Part shown: piece after piece, positions 1 to 11,329 of the stretch
Layout: every line of letters begins with the position of its first letter
Numbering within the stretch: the first letter of the stretch is position 1
Program-made: the position numbers and the translations under genes
The notes under the pieces: generated by a model
What the model was told of the DNA's origin: nothing
The model's database searches: none
The model's input: only the letters and a program-made list of their open reading frames with translations
Source of the DNA: Saitoella complicata NRRL Y-17804
Lineage: Eukaryota; Ascomycota; Saitoellomycetes; Saitoellales; Saitoellaceae
Assembly: GCF_001661265.1 (NCBI RefSeq)
Contig: NW_017566994.1
Coordinates: forward strand, 1 to 64,000
DNA length: 64,000 nt
Direction of reading: 5' to 3'

Positions 1-623
1 GTCGTGCGCAACATTTAGGATGGATCAACCACCCCCCACATTGCTACCCTTACGCTGCTCCCTTTCCTACTAGTCCCCCGGGGGCCTCGCACTACATTGT
101 TGTAGCACAAATGATCGACCGTGAAATTCTGTTTGCGAAAGAAACTCACCCGGGTAAAGTCTCACCAGTCCTGGTCAGATTACCCTTATACCATGGCACC
201 TCTTGATACCATGGCCCCTCCCCAGACCCGGCGATCCCTACCGCTTATGGTCTAGTCTTGCCCAAAACAGAGGTATTATGCCATAATACCTCCATGTACT
301 AGTAATAGGATGGGTTTTTTTGGTAGCCGTAGGATGTGGGCTGAAACGACGAATCCATGTCAAGGGTGCGATACCAAGGGAACATGTTGGAGAGTCATTC
401 CTCGCAGATGTGTCATCAACATGGATTCCCACAGAGTCCCAAGCGTGGCGCAGCGGTCAGCCCAGCCACACCGCTGCCGAGCTGTCATCGGCAAATTCGG
501 CACGGCAAAGCGGAAAGTATGGGTATCACGGTCATGGTGACATCATGACGAGAGCGACGGAGTTTGATAAGTCGCTCTCTCCTTCCCGGGATTGTTGGCT
601 CTGATTCACAACGAAATATCATC
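1..623. other. Left-edge non-coding region, catalase upstream
   Basis: No coding region with a recognisable product is visible on either strand. The short open frames here are under 100 codons and lack family features. The stretch presumably holds the catalase promoter and 5' leader and perhaps the end of a neighbour outside the window. A tRNA A-box-like string near 445-465 has no matching B box. Confidence 0.5.
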
Positions 624-2290
624 ATGACTGGAACTGGAGTTGACGTGAGTGCATGAACCTTCCATGAACTGGGACGGACGTTGACTGACGCTGATTACCC
701 AGAACAATGATCCGCCTGTGTACACCCTCGCGGAGGGGCGACCAGTGCAAGACCCGACCGCCTCGATGGTCCTCCTCGGCGATGCCGGGAAGGTCAAGGG
801 TGGTGGCCTCGCACTCCTCGCAGACACGCAGTTGATCGAGGCGCTCGCACACTTTCCCCGAGAGCGAATCCCCGAACGGTGAGATTAAACCTAATTATTC
901 AGCCTATGGCCATTGAATGAATGCTAACCTATGTCATAGTGTCGTCCACGCAAAGGCTGCCGGCGCATGGGGTGAATTCGAGTGCACAAAGGACATCACA
1001 GACTGGTGCTCCGCCGCCATCTTCAGCAGCGTCGGCAAGAAGACCGAGGTCCTCGCTCGTATCTCCACCGTTGCCGGCGAACGCGGGTCCTCCGATACCC
1101 TCCGCGACATCCGCGGTTTCGCCGTCAAGTTCAAGACCGAGGAAGGCAACTACGACATCGTCGGTAATGACCTCCCTGTTTTCTTCATCCGCGACCCGGC
1201 AAAATTCCCCTCGCTTAACCGCTCCCATAAGCGACACCCCCAGAGCGGCGTTGCGGATGCCAGCATGTTTTGGGATTTCCACAACCATAATCAGGAGGGT
1301 GTTCATTGTTTAATGCAACTCTTCGGACCGCGCGGTGTGCCCAAGTCCCTTCGCAACGTAAACGCCTTTGGCAACCACACTTTCAAGTTCGGCAAGCCCG
1401 AGGACGGATCGTTCAGATACGTCAAAATCCACTTCAAGCCCGTCGACGGTATCAAGAACCTGACCGAAGAGGAGGCCGTCAAACTCGCGGGCACCGAACC
1501 GGATTACCACATCAAGGACATGTACAACTCCATCGAGCGCGGTGACTTTCCTCAGTGGAAGATGATGCTCCAAGTCATGACCCCCAAAGAAGCCGAAACC
1601 TTCCGCTATAACATCTTCGACATCACAAAAGTCTGGCCCCACTCCGAATACCCCCTCCAAGAAGTCGGAATCCTCACCCTCAATCGCAACGCAGACAACT
1701 ACTTTGCCGAAATCGAGCAAGCCGCGTTCTCCCCCTCCACGCTCATTCCCGGAATCGCACCCTCGGCGGACTTGATGTTGCATGCACGTATGTTCTCATA
1801 CCCAGACGCAGCCCGTTACAGGGTCGGACCAAACTACCAACAACTCCCCTGCAACGCCGCCAAAAACGTTTACTCCCCCTACCAGCGCGACGGCCCTATG
1901 CGCCTCGACGGCAACTACGGCGCGGACCCCGACTACGTCCGTTCCTCCTTCCGCACGATCCGCTGCGGTCCCGCCGACGTCGCGCACTCCGAATGGGTCG
2001 GGCGGGTCCAATCCTACTCCTCCGACGTCGAACCCATCGATTGGGAACAACCCCGCGCGCTCTGGGCCCTGTTTAAGAAGAATGGCGAAGATGAGGTCTT
2101 TGTAAGGAATTTGGCGGGACATGTTAATAAGGCGTTGCCGGAGGTGCAGAAGGGGACGGTGGAGATGTTTGCGAAGGTTGATGGGGAGATTGGGAGGAGA
2201 CTTGGGGAGGCGTTGGAGATGTTGGGTGAGAATGTGGATCATAGGAAGGCGCCGCCTAGTCAGACTGTCTTGGATAGGAATCGCAGGTAG
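624..2290 (+). CDS. Monofunctional haem catalase
   Basis: Three exons (624-644, 703-878, 940-2290) give about 515 residues. Both introns are about 60 nt, and the second has a GCTAAC branch site. The enzyme dismutates hydrogen peroxide. The distal His lies in the VVHAKAAGAWGEFE block (about residue 69), the distal Asn in NDLPVFFIRD, and the proximal haem-ligand Tyr in FSYPDAARYRVGPNY (about residue 352). The length fits the small-subunit clade (about 500 residues) without the C-terminal flavodoxin-like domain of large catalases. The C-terminus reads DRNRR, so no canonical PTS1 is visible and peroxisomal location cannot be claimed. The family call is firm; the tiny 7-codon first exon is inferred from frame and splice signals. 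It lies 508 bp upstream of the flavin monooxygenase. Confidence 0.93.
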
Positions 2291-2797
2291 GAGGTGGACT
2301 GTGGGAGGACTGCGGAGGTGGGATGTTTGGGGCGTTAGATGGGTATGAGTTCGAAGTGTGTAAATTTCCAGAGTACCGACGTGCTACGTCTGTGACTGAC
2401 ATGTTCAAATCCTAAGGAAACTTGATCTCAGCCTTTAAATTATCCCATACGGGTTCACACAACTTCGTTTGCCAACTGCCGAAGCTGCATGCCGTCGACG
2501 TTGGTCCCCGCACAAAACAGAAACCCCGCACACCATGGCCGCCAATACAACTTGATCCTTCGTGCTACTTGTCTCGTCGATGCGAGACTTGGCCGAGATG
2601 AAAGTGGGGACGTGCATCTGTCTTGTCGGCGGCAGTTGTTACCGAACTTAAGCTCGCGTGACAAGCGGTGAGATTGGGGATCGGTCGTATAAGGAAGGGG
2701 ATGGGGCTACGTCTTTGCCTCTGCATCCAATTCCTAAGTTGTTCGGCCGAGACTTATCGACAACCGAACAAGCTTTGCAATACCGCCTACGCTCTAC
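2291..2797. other. Intergenic, catalase to monooxygenase
   Basis: About 0.5 kb between two same-strand genes. It must hold the catalase 3' end and the monooxygenase promoter. No other feature is recognisable. Confidence 0.5.
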
Positions 2798-4756
2798 ATG
2801 GCGCTGTCAGCAGATCCCTCTAGCAACATGAACAATATGAATCCTCCTCAATCCCGTCAACCTCCCTCCAACCCCCTCCTCCGCCCGACCAGCATCGACG
2901 CCCCTCCCGCCCCCCTCCGAATCATCTGTATCGGCGCCGGCATCAGCGGCATCATCACCGCCATCCGCTTCCCCCAACACCTCTCCAACATCTCCCTCAC
3001 CCTCCTCGAAAAGAACTCCGACGTCGGCGGAACCTGGCACGAAAATCGTTACGCCGGTTGCCAATGCGATATCCCCGCTCACTCCTATCAAATGACATTC
3101 GAGCCGAATGTGGGGTGGAGTAAGTTTTATGCACCTGCGCAGGAGATCGGGGAATATTATCGGAGGATGGCGAGGAAGTATGGGGTGTACAAGTATTGTC
3201 GGTTCAACACGATTGTTACGTCTGCTGTCTGGAACAGCGAGAAATCGAAATGGGTCGTCGGTACGGAAAACCTCCAAAGTGGCGAAAAGACGGAAGAAGA
3301 GTGCGACATCCTCATCGGCGCAACCGGCTCCCTCAACAACTGGAAATGGCCCACAATCCCCGGTCTTGACTCCTTCGCTGGCAAGCTGCTCCATTCCGCA
3401 CTCTGGGACGAATCCTACGATTTCTCGCACAAACGCATCGCAGTAATCGGCTCCGGCTCATCCGCGATCCAAATCGTGCCCGCGCTCTCCTCCCTCCCAG
3501 GCGTAGAGCTCTCCACCTTCGTTCGAGGAAAGACATGGATCTCACTCCCGTTCGCCGGGGACGAAGCTGTACGCCGTAATCCAACTGGTCAAAACTACGA
3601 ATTCATGGAGGAGGAGAGGGAGAAGTTCATCAGAGACCCCGAATACTACCATGCTTTCCGCAAAGACCTCGAGAGGGAGTTGAACTTGGCGCATGCAGTC
3701 ACGTTCTCCAACTCTGCGATGCAAATGGAGGCAAGAGCCTTGTTCAAGAAACACATGCGAAACAAACTCGCCGCGAAACCGGAGATTGCGGATAAGCTCC
3801 TTCCCGAATTCGCCGTCGCTTGTCGCCGTCTCACACCCGGACCCGGATACCTCGAAGCCCTCGCATCGCCCAGCGTCTCCTTCGTCACTGACGAAATCGA
3901 GAAAATAACCTCGCACGGCATCTTAACCACAGACGGCGTCGAGAGGACCTTCGACGTCCTGATCTGCGCAACAGGATTCGACACCTCCTTCAAACCCCGC
4001 TTCCCCTTCATCGGCTCCGACACCCAAAATCTTCAAGATCGCTGGTCAGAGCCGGAAAACCACGCAAACGCATACCTCTCCGTCGCCATCGACAACATCC
4101 CGAACTACTGGTCTTATCTCGGTCCCAACTCCGCCGTTGGTAGCGGAAGTTTGACGATCGTGCTTGAGAGGCAGGGTGACTACATTATCGAATGCATCAA
4201 GAAGATGCAACGTGAGCGGGTTTCGTCGATGGTTGTCAAACCCTCCGCCGCGGCGGGTTGGAGTGCGTTCGTGGACGAGTATTTCCGTACCACCGTCTAT
4301 GGCGAGAAATGCCGAACATGGTACAAAGCGGGAAGGGAGGAAGGGAGGGTTGTTGCGTTATGGCCGGGAAGTTGTTTACACGCGGTCAAATCCCTCGAGC
4401 ATCCACGATGGGAAGATTACGATTACGAATATCGTCCCGTTGAAGGTAGGGATGTTCCGCATAAATGGGCGGATTGGCTCGGTGATGGCTGGACGCACGC
4501 TGAACGACTCGAAGGCGATACGGCGTGGTATCTCGATTCCATCAACTACCCACCCGTTGATCCGGTGTGGATGGAGAGCGAGGAGGCGAAGCGGGAGATG
4601 AAGGAACGACACAGGATTTTAGGTGGCGGCAATGGTGGGGATGAGGAAGAGCATGATGAGATCAAGTTGAATGGGTTTGGGGTTCCGCATGTGGAGCATT
4701 TCGAGAAGGGCAAGGGACCGGTGAGACACGGGGAGTGGGTGAAGGTGGAGGCGTAG
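2798..4756 (+). CDS. Baeyer-Villiger-type flavin monooxygenase
   Basis: Single exon, 652 residues. The N-terminal FAD Rossmann motif GAGISG sits near residue 48 and is followed by GGTWHENRYAGCQCD, typical of class B flavoprotein monooxygenases. The Baeyer-Villiger fingerprint FxGxxxHxxxW(D/P) is present as FAGKLLHSALWD near residue 193. The NADPH Rossmann motif GSGSSA follows near residue 221. Such enzymes insert oxygen next to a ketone or oxidise a heteroatom, using NADPH and O2. The substrate cannot be read from sequence. Roughly the last 60 residues are charged and low in complexity. It could serve steroid, cyclic-ketone or secondary metabolism, but no biosynthetic core enzyme (PKS, NRPS, terpene synthase) is nearby, so it looks like a stand-alone catabolic or detoxification gene. 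Starts at internal Met codons about 10-13 residues downstream are possible. Confidence 0.9.
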   Translation: MALSADPSSNMNNMNPPQSRQPPSNPLLRPTSIDAPPAPLRIICIGAGISGIITAIRFPQHLSNISLTLLEKNSDVGGTWHENRYAGCQCDIPAHSYQMTFEPNVGWSKFYAPAQEIGEYYRRMARKYGVYKYCRFNTIVTSAVWNSEKSKWVVGTENLQSGEKTEEECDILIGATGSLNNWKWPTIPGLDSFAGKLLHSALWDESYDFSHKRIAVIGSGSSAIQIVPALSSLPGVELSTFVRGKTWISLPFAGDEAVRRNPTGQNYEFMEEEREKFIRDPEYYHAFRKDLERELNLAHAVTFSNSAMQMEARALFKKHMRNKLAAKPEIADKLLPEFAVACRRLTPGPGYLEALASPSVSFVTDEIEKITSHGILTTDGVERTFDVLICATGFDTSFKPRFPFIGSDTQNLQDRWSEPENHANAYLSVAIDNIPNYWSYLGPNSAVGSGSLTIVLERQGDYIIECIKKMQRERVSSMVVKPSAAAGWSAFVDEYFRTTVYGEKCRTWYKAGREEGRVVALWPGSCLHAVKSLEHPRWEDYDYEYRPVEGRDVPHKWADWLGDGWTHAERLEGDTAWYLDSINYPPVDPVWMESEEAKREMKERHRILGGGNGGDEEEHDEIKLNGFGVPHVEHFEKGKGPVRHGEWVKVEA

Positions 4757-6084
4757 GTGGCGATGTGCGGTTGATGGGACGTTGTGGTGTATGAATTACA
4801 ATATATTGAATGATCGTTCATGAATCTTGCAAGTTCGTCGCATATAACACTTATTTCGAGAACACCCATAACGAGAAGATGATTGAGGTCACAGCCGCGG
4901 AACCAAATCGTCGTTCACCGTACATGAACCCCATTCTTTGACACCTCAAGATATATAATAATAGCTAACATCATACTCGCATGCGAGGACTTCCTGCCCG
5001 GCATCGCGGCGTCGGCGGCAAGTTGATGTGATATGGATGGGTGTACATGTCGGAGCTGAAGTACTGTTTGAACAAACTAAAAGACTTGCAGATGCAAGAC
5101 AGAGATGGTTATGATCTGACGATGATTTCAGTACCTCGAGCGTCGACGTTCATGATCTGTATTGTCTTTTCATTGTTAAAGACGTCTTTGCCAGGTCATG
5201 GATAGCAGTATTTGTACAGATTGGGTACCGGCTAGGGATAGTTGACCCAACTCTCTCACCTCCAGCGGTCCAAGATGCGAGGAATCGTAGCTCGGGTTAA
5301 GACCGTTAGTTACAGCGGAAATCAAGCTCACGTGCAGATATGGGCAAGGCGTGGGAAAGAATTGAGTGTGTGTGACGAAGTCGCGCTTATGATCACAGTG
5401 TACCGTAACCCTTACCCCTATTCTTTTGTAGCTGCTTAGGGTTAGTTTTGCGGGTAGGGGGGCGATGGTGGAAGGGGTGACCTTGGGCGAGTTGGATGGG
5501 TTCTGTGTCTGTGTGTGTATGATATTGATTGGGAGTCAGTGGGTTTGGAGCTTGGGGTGTTCATCGTTGAATTGTGATCTTAGGCTTACGAGGAAAGGTT
5601 CGTGGATGGAGCCTAATTTTTTCCAGAGTATATGCTAGGTATTCGTCGCATGTAGAAGTTGTTCGGTTTTGTAGGACTGGTGTTCCCACGCTTGTATGAG
5701 TATTCCCACGCCGGCGATCTACGTTACAGGCACAATCTTCAGCTTCGTCGGATCCCGTCAACCTGCTCCACCCCCACGGCCGGCTGATCGTTACAGCTGA
5801 TAAGGCGCATTCTGAAATTGTGGATATGACGATAGCAGAGCGGGGCACGTCGGCAATCTTTTCGAGCTGTTCATGAGGTGCGGAGTACGGATTACATGAG
5901 AATGGGATTCATGACAGCAGCTGGGTGGAGGGCTCAACTAGAGTTTCGCCGTAGGCCCTCTCTTATCTATCATCCCGTCCTATAGGCAATCTTCAGATAC
6001 ACCCAAGAACCTCTTCCAGTCTCCTTGAGCTCCCCTTCAACGTCTCTCACCCCCGTCGGCGTCGCAGCATCACCATAGATCGCC
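4757..6084. other. 1.3 kb intergenic region
   Basis: The largest apparently gene-free stretch in the left third. Open frames near 5242-5439 (+, 65 codons) and 5561-5848 (-, 95 codons) show no domain or splice continuation that I recognise. It presumably carries the monooxygenase 3' end and the permease promoter. Confidence 0.45.
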
Positions 6085-7854
6085 ATGGACGAACACAAAC
6101 CCCCCATCATACAAACAACAACCGGCCAAAAGGATATCTTCAACGAACCCGTAACCTCCATTCTCAAACCCAACGACATCCCCCTCGCCCCCTCCTCCGC
6201 CTCTTGGACCTCCGACGACGAAGTCCTCGCCTCACTCGGGTACAAACCCGAGTTCAAGCGCGAATTCACATTATGGACGACTTTCTCCGTATCCTTCGCT
6301 GTTTTGGGTCTTTTGCCCAGTTTCGCGTCGACGCTGTATTATGGGATGGGGTATGCGGGTACGGCGGGGATGACATGGGGATGGTTGATCGCTATGGTGG
6401 GGATACAATCTGTCGCTGCAAGCATGGCGGAGATCTGTTCGTCCATGCCCACGAGTGGTGGGTTGTACTACGCTTCCGCAGTCCTCGCTCCACCTGGGTG
6501 GGGACCCCTGGCTGCGTGGCTCACCGGGTGGTCGAATTGGATGTCCCAAGTCACCGGCGCACCCTCCGTCAACTACGGTACAGCCGCAATGATCCTCGCT
6601 GCTGCAAGCATCCAGAATCCGGAGTATGTCCCACAGAACTATCAGGTCTTTTTCGTTACGGTTTTGTTGATGCTCGTACACGCCACTATGGCGTCGTTGC
6701 CGACGAAGAGGATTGCGCAGGTTAATAGCACTGGGAGTACGTTTAATATGATCGCCCTCGTGATTGTCATCATCCTCATACCTGCAGGGACGAATAGAGT
6801 GAGTCAGGGATTGCCGAGATTCACACCTTCCTCGGAGGTCTGGGGCACGATCTATCCGGGAACCGAATTCCCCGCCGGTGTCGGCGTATTGATGTCGTTC
6901 GTCTCAGTCATCTGGACCATGGTATGTCAAACTTCTTCCCTCCCTCCCTCCCTGCTCCTCCCCAGACCCCACATGCTAACCTACCTCCCCCCACAGTCCG
7001 GGTACGACGCCCCCTTCCACCTCTCCGAAGAATGCTCCAACGCCTCCATCGCCTCCCCCCGCGCAATCTTCCTCACCTCCGCAATCGGTGGAACATTCGG
7101 CTGGGTCCTCCAACTCGTCGTCGCATACACCGTCGTCGACATCCCAGCCGTTCTCTCCTCCGACTTGGGTCAACCATTCGCGGCGTATCTCATACAATGT
7201 CTCCCGCAACAAACCGTCATGGCTATACTGTCTCTCACCATCATCGCTGGGTTCGCGATGGGGCAGGGGTGTATGGTCGCTGCGTCGAGGGTGACGTTTG
7301 CATATGCGAGGGATGGGTGTTTCCCATTCTCCGAATACTGGTCCCGGGTGAATAAACACACCAAGACCCCGGTCAACGCCGTATGGTATAATTGCACAAT
7401 TGGGATTTGTCTCGTCCTCCTTATCTTCGGCGGGACGATCACCATTGGCGCATTGTTCAGTATCGGGGCCATTGCTGCGTTCGTCGCATTCACGATCCCG
7501 ATCTTCATCCGTGTCTTTTTCGTCGGCGACAGATTCCGTCCTGGCCCCTGGAACCTCGGCCGTTTCTCCATCTACATCGGGAGTATCGCGTGTGCCTTCG
7601 TCGCACTCATGGTACCAATCCTCTGTCTTCCCAGCGTCACGGGCCGAAATCTGAGTCCGTCGCTGATGAATTGGACGGTATTGGTGTATGGCGCACCCAT
7701 GGCTTTTGTGGTGGTGTGGTGGGCGGTGAGTGCGAGGAAGTGGTTTAAGGGGCCCAAGGTGAATGTTGAGCATATGATGCTGGATAGGTTGGAGGCGATT
7801 GAGGGGCAGGAGGTTTTGAGGCCGGGGGAGATGGAGGAGGTGCAGAAGGTGTGA
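6085..7854 (+). CDS. Amino acid/choline-type permease (APC superfamily)
   Basis: Two exons (6085-6921, 6997-7854) give about 564 residues. The product is a polytopic membrane protein of the fungal amino acid-choline transporter family, with about 12 hydrophobic segments between a roughly 65-residue hydrophilic N-terminus and a short acidic tail. Family landmarks include the GLYY/A-rich segment after MAEICSSMPTSGG and the SGYDAPFHLSEECSNA block. Relatives move GABA, choline or other amines across the plasma membrane or vacuole. The substrate cannot be assigned. The 75-nt intron (GT at 6922, CTAAC branch at 6976-6980, AG at 6995-6996) is a multiple of three and stop-free. The frame therefore stays open if it is kept, adding 25 residues just before SGYDAPFH. 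The spliced form matches the family and is preferred. Confidence 0.88.
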   Translation: MDEHKPPIIQTTTGQKDIFNEPVTSILKPNDIPLAPSSASWTSDDEVLASLGYKPEFKREFTLWTTFSVSFAVLGLLPSFASTLYYGMGYAGTAGMTWGWLIAMVGIQSVAASMAEICSSMPTSGGLYYASAVLAPPGWGPLAAWLTGWSNWMSQVTGAPSVNYGTAAMILAAASIQNPEYVPQNYQVFFVTVLLMLVHATMASLPTKRIAQVNSTGSTFNMIALVIVIILIPAGTNRVSQGLPRFTPSSEVWGTIYPGTEFPAGVGVLMSFVSVIWTMVCQTSSLPPSLLLPRPHMLTYLPPQSGYDAPFHLSEECSNASIASPRAIFLTSAIGGTFGWVLQLVVAYTVVDIPAVLSSDLGQPFAAYLIQCLPQQTVMAILSLTIIAGFAMGQGCMVAASRVTFAYARDGCFPFSEYWSRVNKHTKTPVNAVWYNCTIGICLVLLIFGGTITIGALFSIGAIAAFVAFTIPIFIRVFFVGDRFRPGPWNLGRFSIYIGSIACAFVALMVPILCLPSVTGRNLSPSLMNWTVLVYGAPMAFVVVWWAVSARKWFKGPKVNVEHMMLDRLEAIEGQEVLRPGEMEEVQKV

Positions 7855-8115
7855 TCTTGAGCTCCGTGATTACTGTATTACTGGATTATGGTGTGTGTAT
7901 GATAGCTATGGCATGAATACCTCAGGTCTAATTTCAAATATACCTACCTTACCATATCATCAATTGTTCTCTGTCTCCGCTATCAAACTCCCATCCAACT
8001 GCACCCCCCAAATAACCTTCACACTAGTGACGGCGGCTGCAGCACCCATCCCCACCTCCATCCCGAACTCATCATTGATCCTTCACCGACCTGAGCTGAT
8101 CACCGTTACGGTACG

Positions 8116-8857
8116 ATGTCTATGATACGACAAGCCTACTCCTGCTCCTCCCTCCCCACCCTCCTCCAAGAAGAAGCCAAACACCAACTCGATCTGTTGC
8201 ATCCACACCCACCGCACGCTTTGCAGCATTCACATCATTTCTATCACGCGCCGCGTAGTGTTAATGTGTTGAATGAGGAGTGTGGGCGGAGAGGGAGGGG
8301 GAGGTTGAGATCGCGGTTGCGATGGGCGGGGAGTGGTGCGATTGAGGACGGTATGTGCATGTCATATTGAGGAAGCTGGGGACATGTTACTGATCAGCTT
8401 TGAGACAGACGGCTTCTCTACCGACGACGAGCACCTCACCATCAACACTCGCACTCGTACCCGCACCAACCTCCCCTTCCGCGCAGCCAGGTCCGGGATC
8501 CACACACCCACCCAAACCCCACCCCAATCACCCCCCCATCACAACCCCTCCCTTCATCCCCTCAACTCACACATCCCCCTCCCTACCCTTGGCCTCCCCT
8601 CCACACACACCCCATCCATCTCCCGTCCTCCGTCTCCGCCAACCTCCCCAAAACCCCCCATAACCCGCCGCCTCTCAAAAGACCAACAAGGCATCCTTAT
8701 CGACCTCAAAGCGCACGGCGAAGGATGGGGGAGTATCATGCAACAACCGAGTTTGCGTGGGTTGAAGTTTAGTTGGTTGGTGTTTGAGTGGGAGAAGTAT
8801 GAACGGCGGAGGGGTGAGGGAGGGGAGGTGGAGGGGTGTGCCGAGGATGAATTTTGA
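8116..8857 (+). CDS. Unrecognised proline/histidine-rich protein
   Basis: Proposed two-exon gene (8116-8350, 8409-8857; 58-nt intron with GTATGT donor), about 227 residues. I recognise no family. The N-terminal exon begins MSMIRQAYSCSSLPTLLQEE and has His-rich and Arg/Gly-rich stretches. The middle is Pro/Thr/Ser-rich and probably disordered. The C-terminal block from about residue 170 (RRLSKDQQGILIDLKAHGEGWGS...FSWLVFEWEKYERR) is more ordered-looking and aromatic-rich, so it is the part most likely to be conserved. It lies between the permease and the convergent DAHP synthase gene. The splice joins the frames cleanly, but the gene itself is an inference without homology support. Confidence 0.5.
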
Positions 8858-9294
8858 TGGCGAGGTGGAGTTAGGGTAGGGTGGATTTGAGATTGAAGGT
8901 GCGAGGGAGAGGAGCATGACAGATGACGGCATGATGGCGAATCGTTGCGGTAGTGCCGCGTGCCAACGGTCATGGAACGGAGGGACGATATGACAAGAAA
9001 GGCAGTGTGCTTGAGAGCCTGGGACTGGGATGATCTGCAGGACAGAATGAAGATTCTTCTGTACGGTACGGTACGATACGGGTACGGTTTAGCACGGCGC
9101 AGGCGCTCTATTTTCCTTAGCTTAGCTTCAACGACAGTACTTGTTACTCTTCATTAATAATCCCATAATAACACACCACCCTAACGGCTTTTTTTTCTCC
9201 TTCATAGAACCATTCCCTAGCCCGTTCCCCATTCCTCGTCCCGCTTCCAACTTAATCCCAGCACAATCACCCGATACAATCCCATCACGCCCAT
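8858..9294. other. Convergent 3' intergenic region with TACGG simple repeat
   Basis: It holds the converging 3' ends of the proline-rich gene and the DAHP synthase gene. Positions 9061-9087 form a short array of GTACG/ATACG pentamers. Nothing else is recognised. Confidence 0.5.
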
Positions 9295-10610
<1,316 letters not shown>

Positions 10611-10693
10611 GGTGCCGTTGTTGATCTGTGTGATCTACTACGCTGTTGGTCAGGGATGTCGAGGGAAATATATATGGGATGAGGTTAAGCCAA

Positions 10694-10700
10694 TGAGTCA
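10694..10700. promoter_or_regulatory. Gcn4/CpcA-type site TGAGTCA
   Basis: A perfect palindromic-core TGASTCA motif lies 84 bp upstream of the DAHP synthase start codon. Gcn4/CpcA bZIP factors bind this sequence and induce amino-acid biosynthesis genes, including ARO3/ARO4, in yeast. Function here is inferred from the motif and its position. Confidence 0.55.
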
Positions 10701-11033
10701 ACGATGCCTTCTTGGCGGGGCTCCACTGAGATGACCGCCGGGTGCCCGTGATCTCGTACGGTATAGATATCACTAAGAATCCCAAACAACATCGAGAAGT
10801 TCACAGACGTTTACACACCTCAAAAACGCATCCGTTTTATTTGCTAATTCTCATCCTCTTCTCCTTCATCGATATCAATGACTGTTCGTGTTCGCCGGCT
10901 CTCACGCGGTCGACGCCGCCGTGCCGTACGCTCCCGCAGCCATACCCTTCGTCCGCGTCCGTCCCATTCCACCCCCTCCATTTACTCTCCCTCTGATCCT
11001 ATGCTTCCGTCATTGATTACCTCAATAATTGTT

Positions 11034-11040
11034 TGACTCA
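11034..11040. promoter_or_regulatory. Second Gcn4/CpcA-type site TGACTCA
   Basis: A second TGACTCA motif lies in the same divergent promoter, about 425 bp from the DAHP synthase start and 290 bp from the hexose transporter start. Two copies in 0.7 kb is more than chance would usually give for a 7-mer. It could serve either gene. Confidence 0.4.
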
Positions 11041-11329
11041 CTAGATATATCTTCCATCTTTCATCGTGAGGGAACAACTTTCCTCCGCTCGGCTACCGGC
11101 GCCTGGTGAACTGAGCCGAGATGAGGTACGTCACGCGCGGCACGCCTTCCAGATCCGGCAACGAAAGAACTTTTTGCTCGATCGGAATGATGACATCTCC
11201 TGATCTTTTCTCTCCTGATCTTTTCCTTTAAGAACACCAGATCCGTTCCCCAGACGGAAGCTAGACCGAAGTACCCTCTCCTCCGCGAACGGCCATCACC
11301 ACCTACCAGTAAGGTACTACAACAACAAA

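Larger units (their letters stand above)
10611..11329. promoter_or_regulatory. Divergent promoter, DAHP synthase / hexose transporter
   Basis: A 719-bp spacer between two divergently transcribed genes. Besides the two TGASTCA sites it has pyrimidine-rich runs (for example 10845-10870 and 10965-10995) and a CCCCAG box at 11248-11253 that fits the CreA consensus on the other strand. No coding region is recognised. Confidence 0.5.

Noticed and set aside
440-520. Possible tRNA (TGGCGCAGCGG resembles an A box)
   Set aside because: No B box of the GGTTCGANTCC kind follows at the right distance, and no acceptor stem pairs.
5242-5848. Small genes in the 4.8-6.1 kb gap
   Set aside because: The 65- and 95-codon frames show no domain, signal or splice continuation; they are within chance length for this GC content.
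2798-7854. Secondary-metabolite cluster around the flavin monooxygenase
   Set aside because: No polyketide synthase, NRPS, terpene cyclase or pathway regulator is nearby; catalase and a permease alone do not make a cluster.
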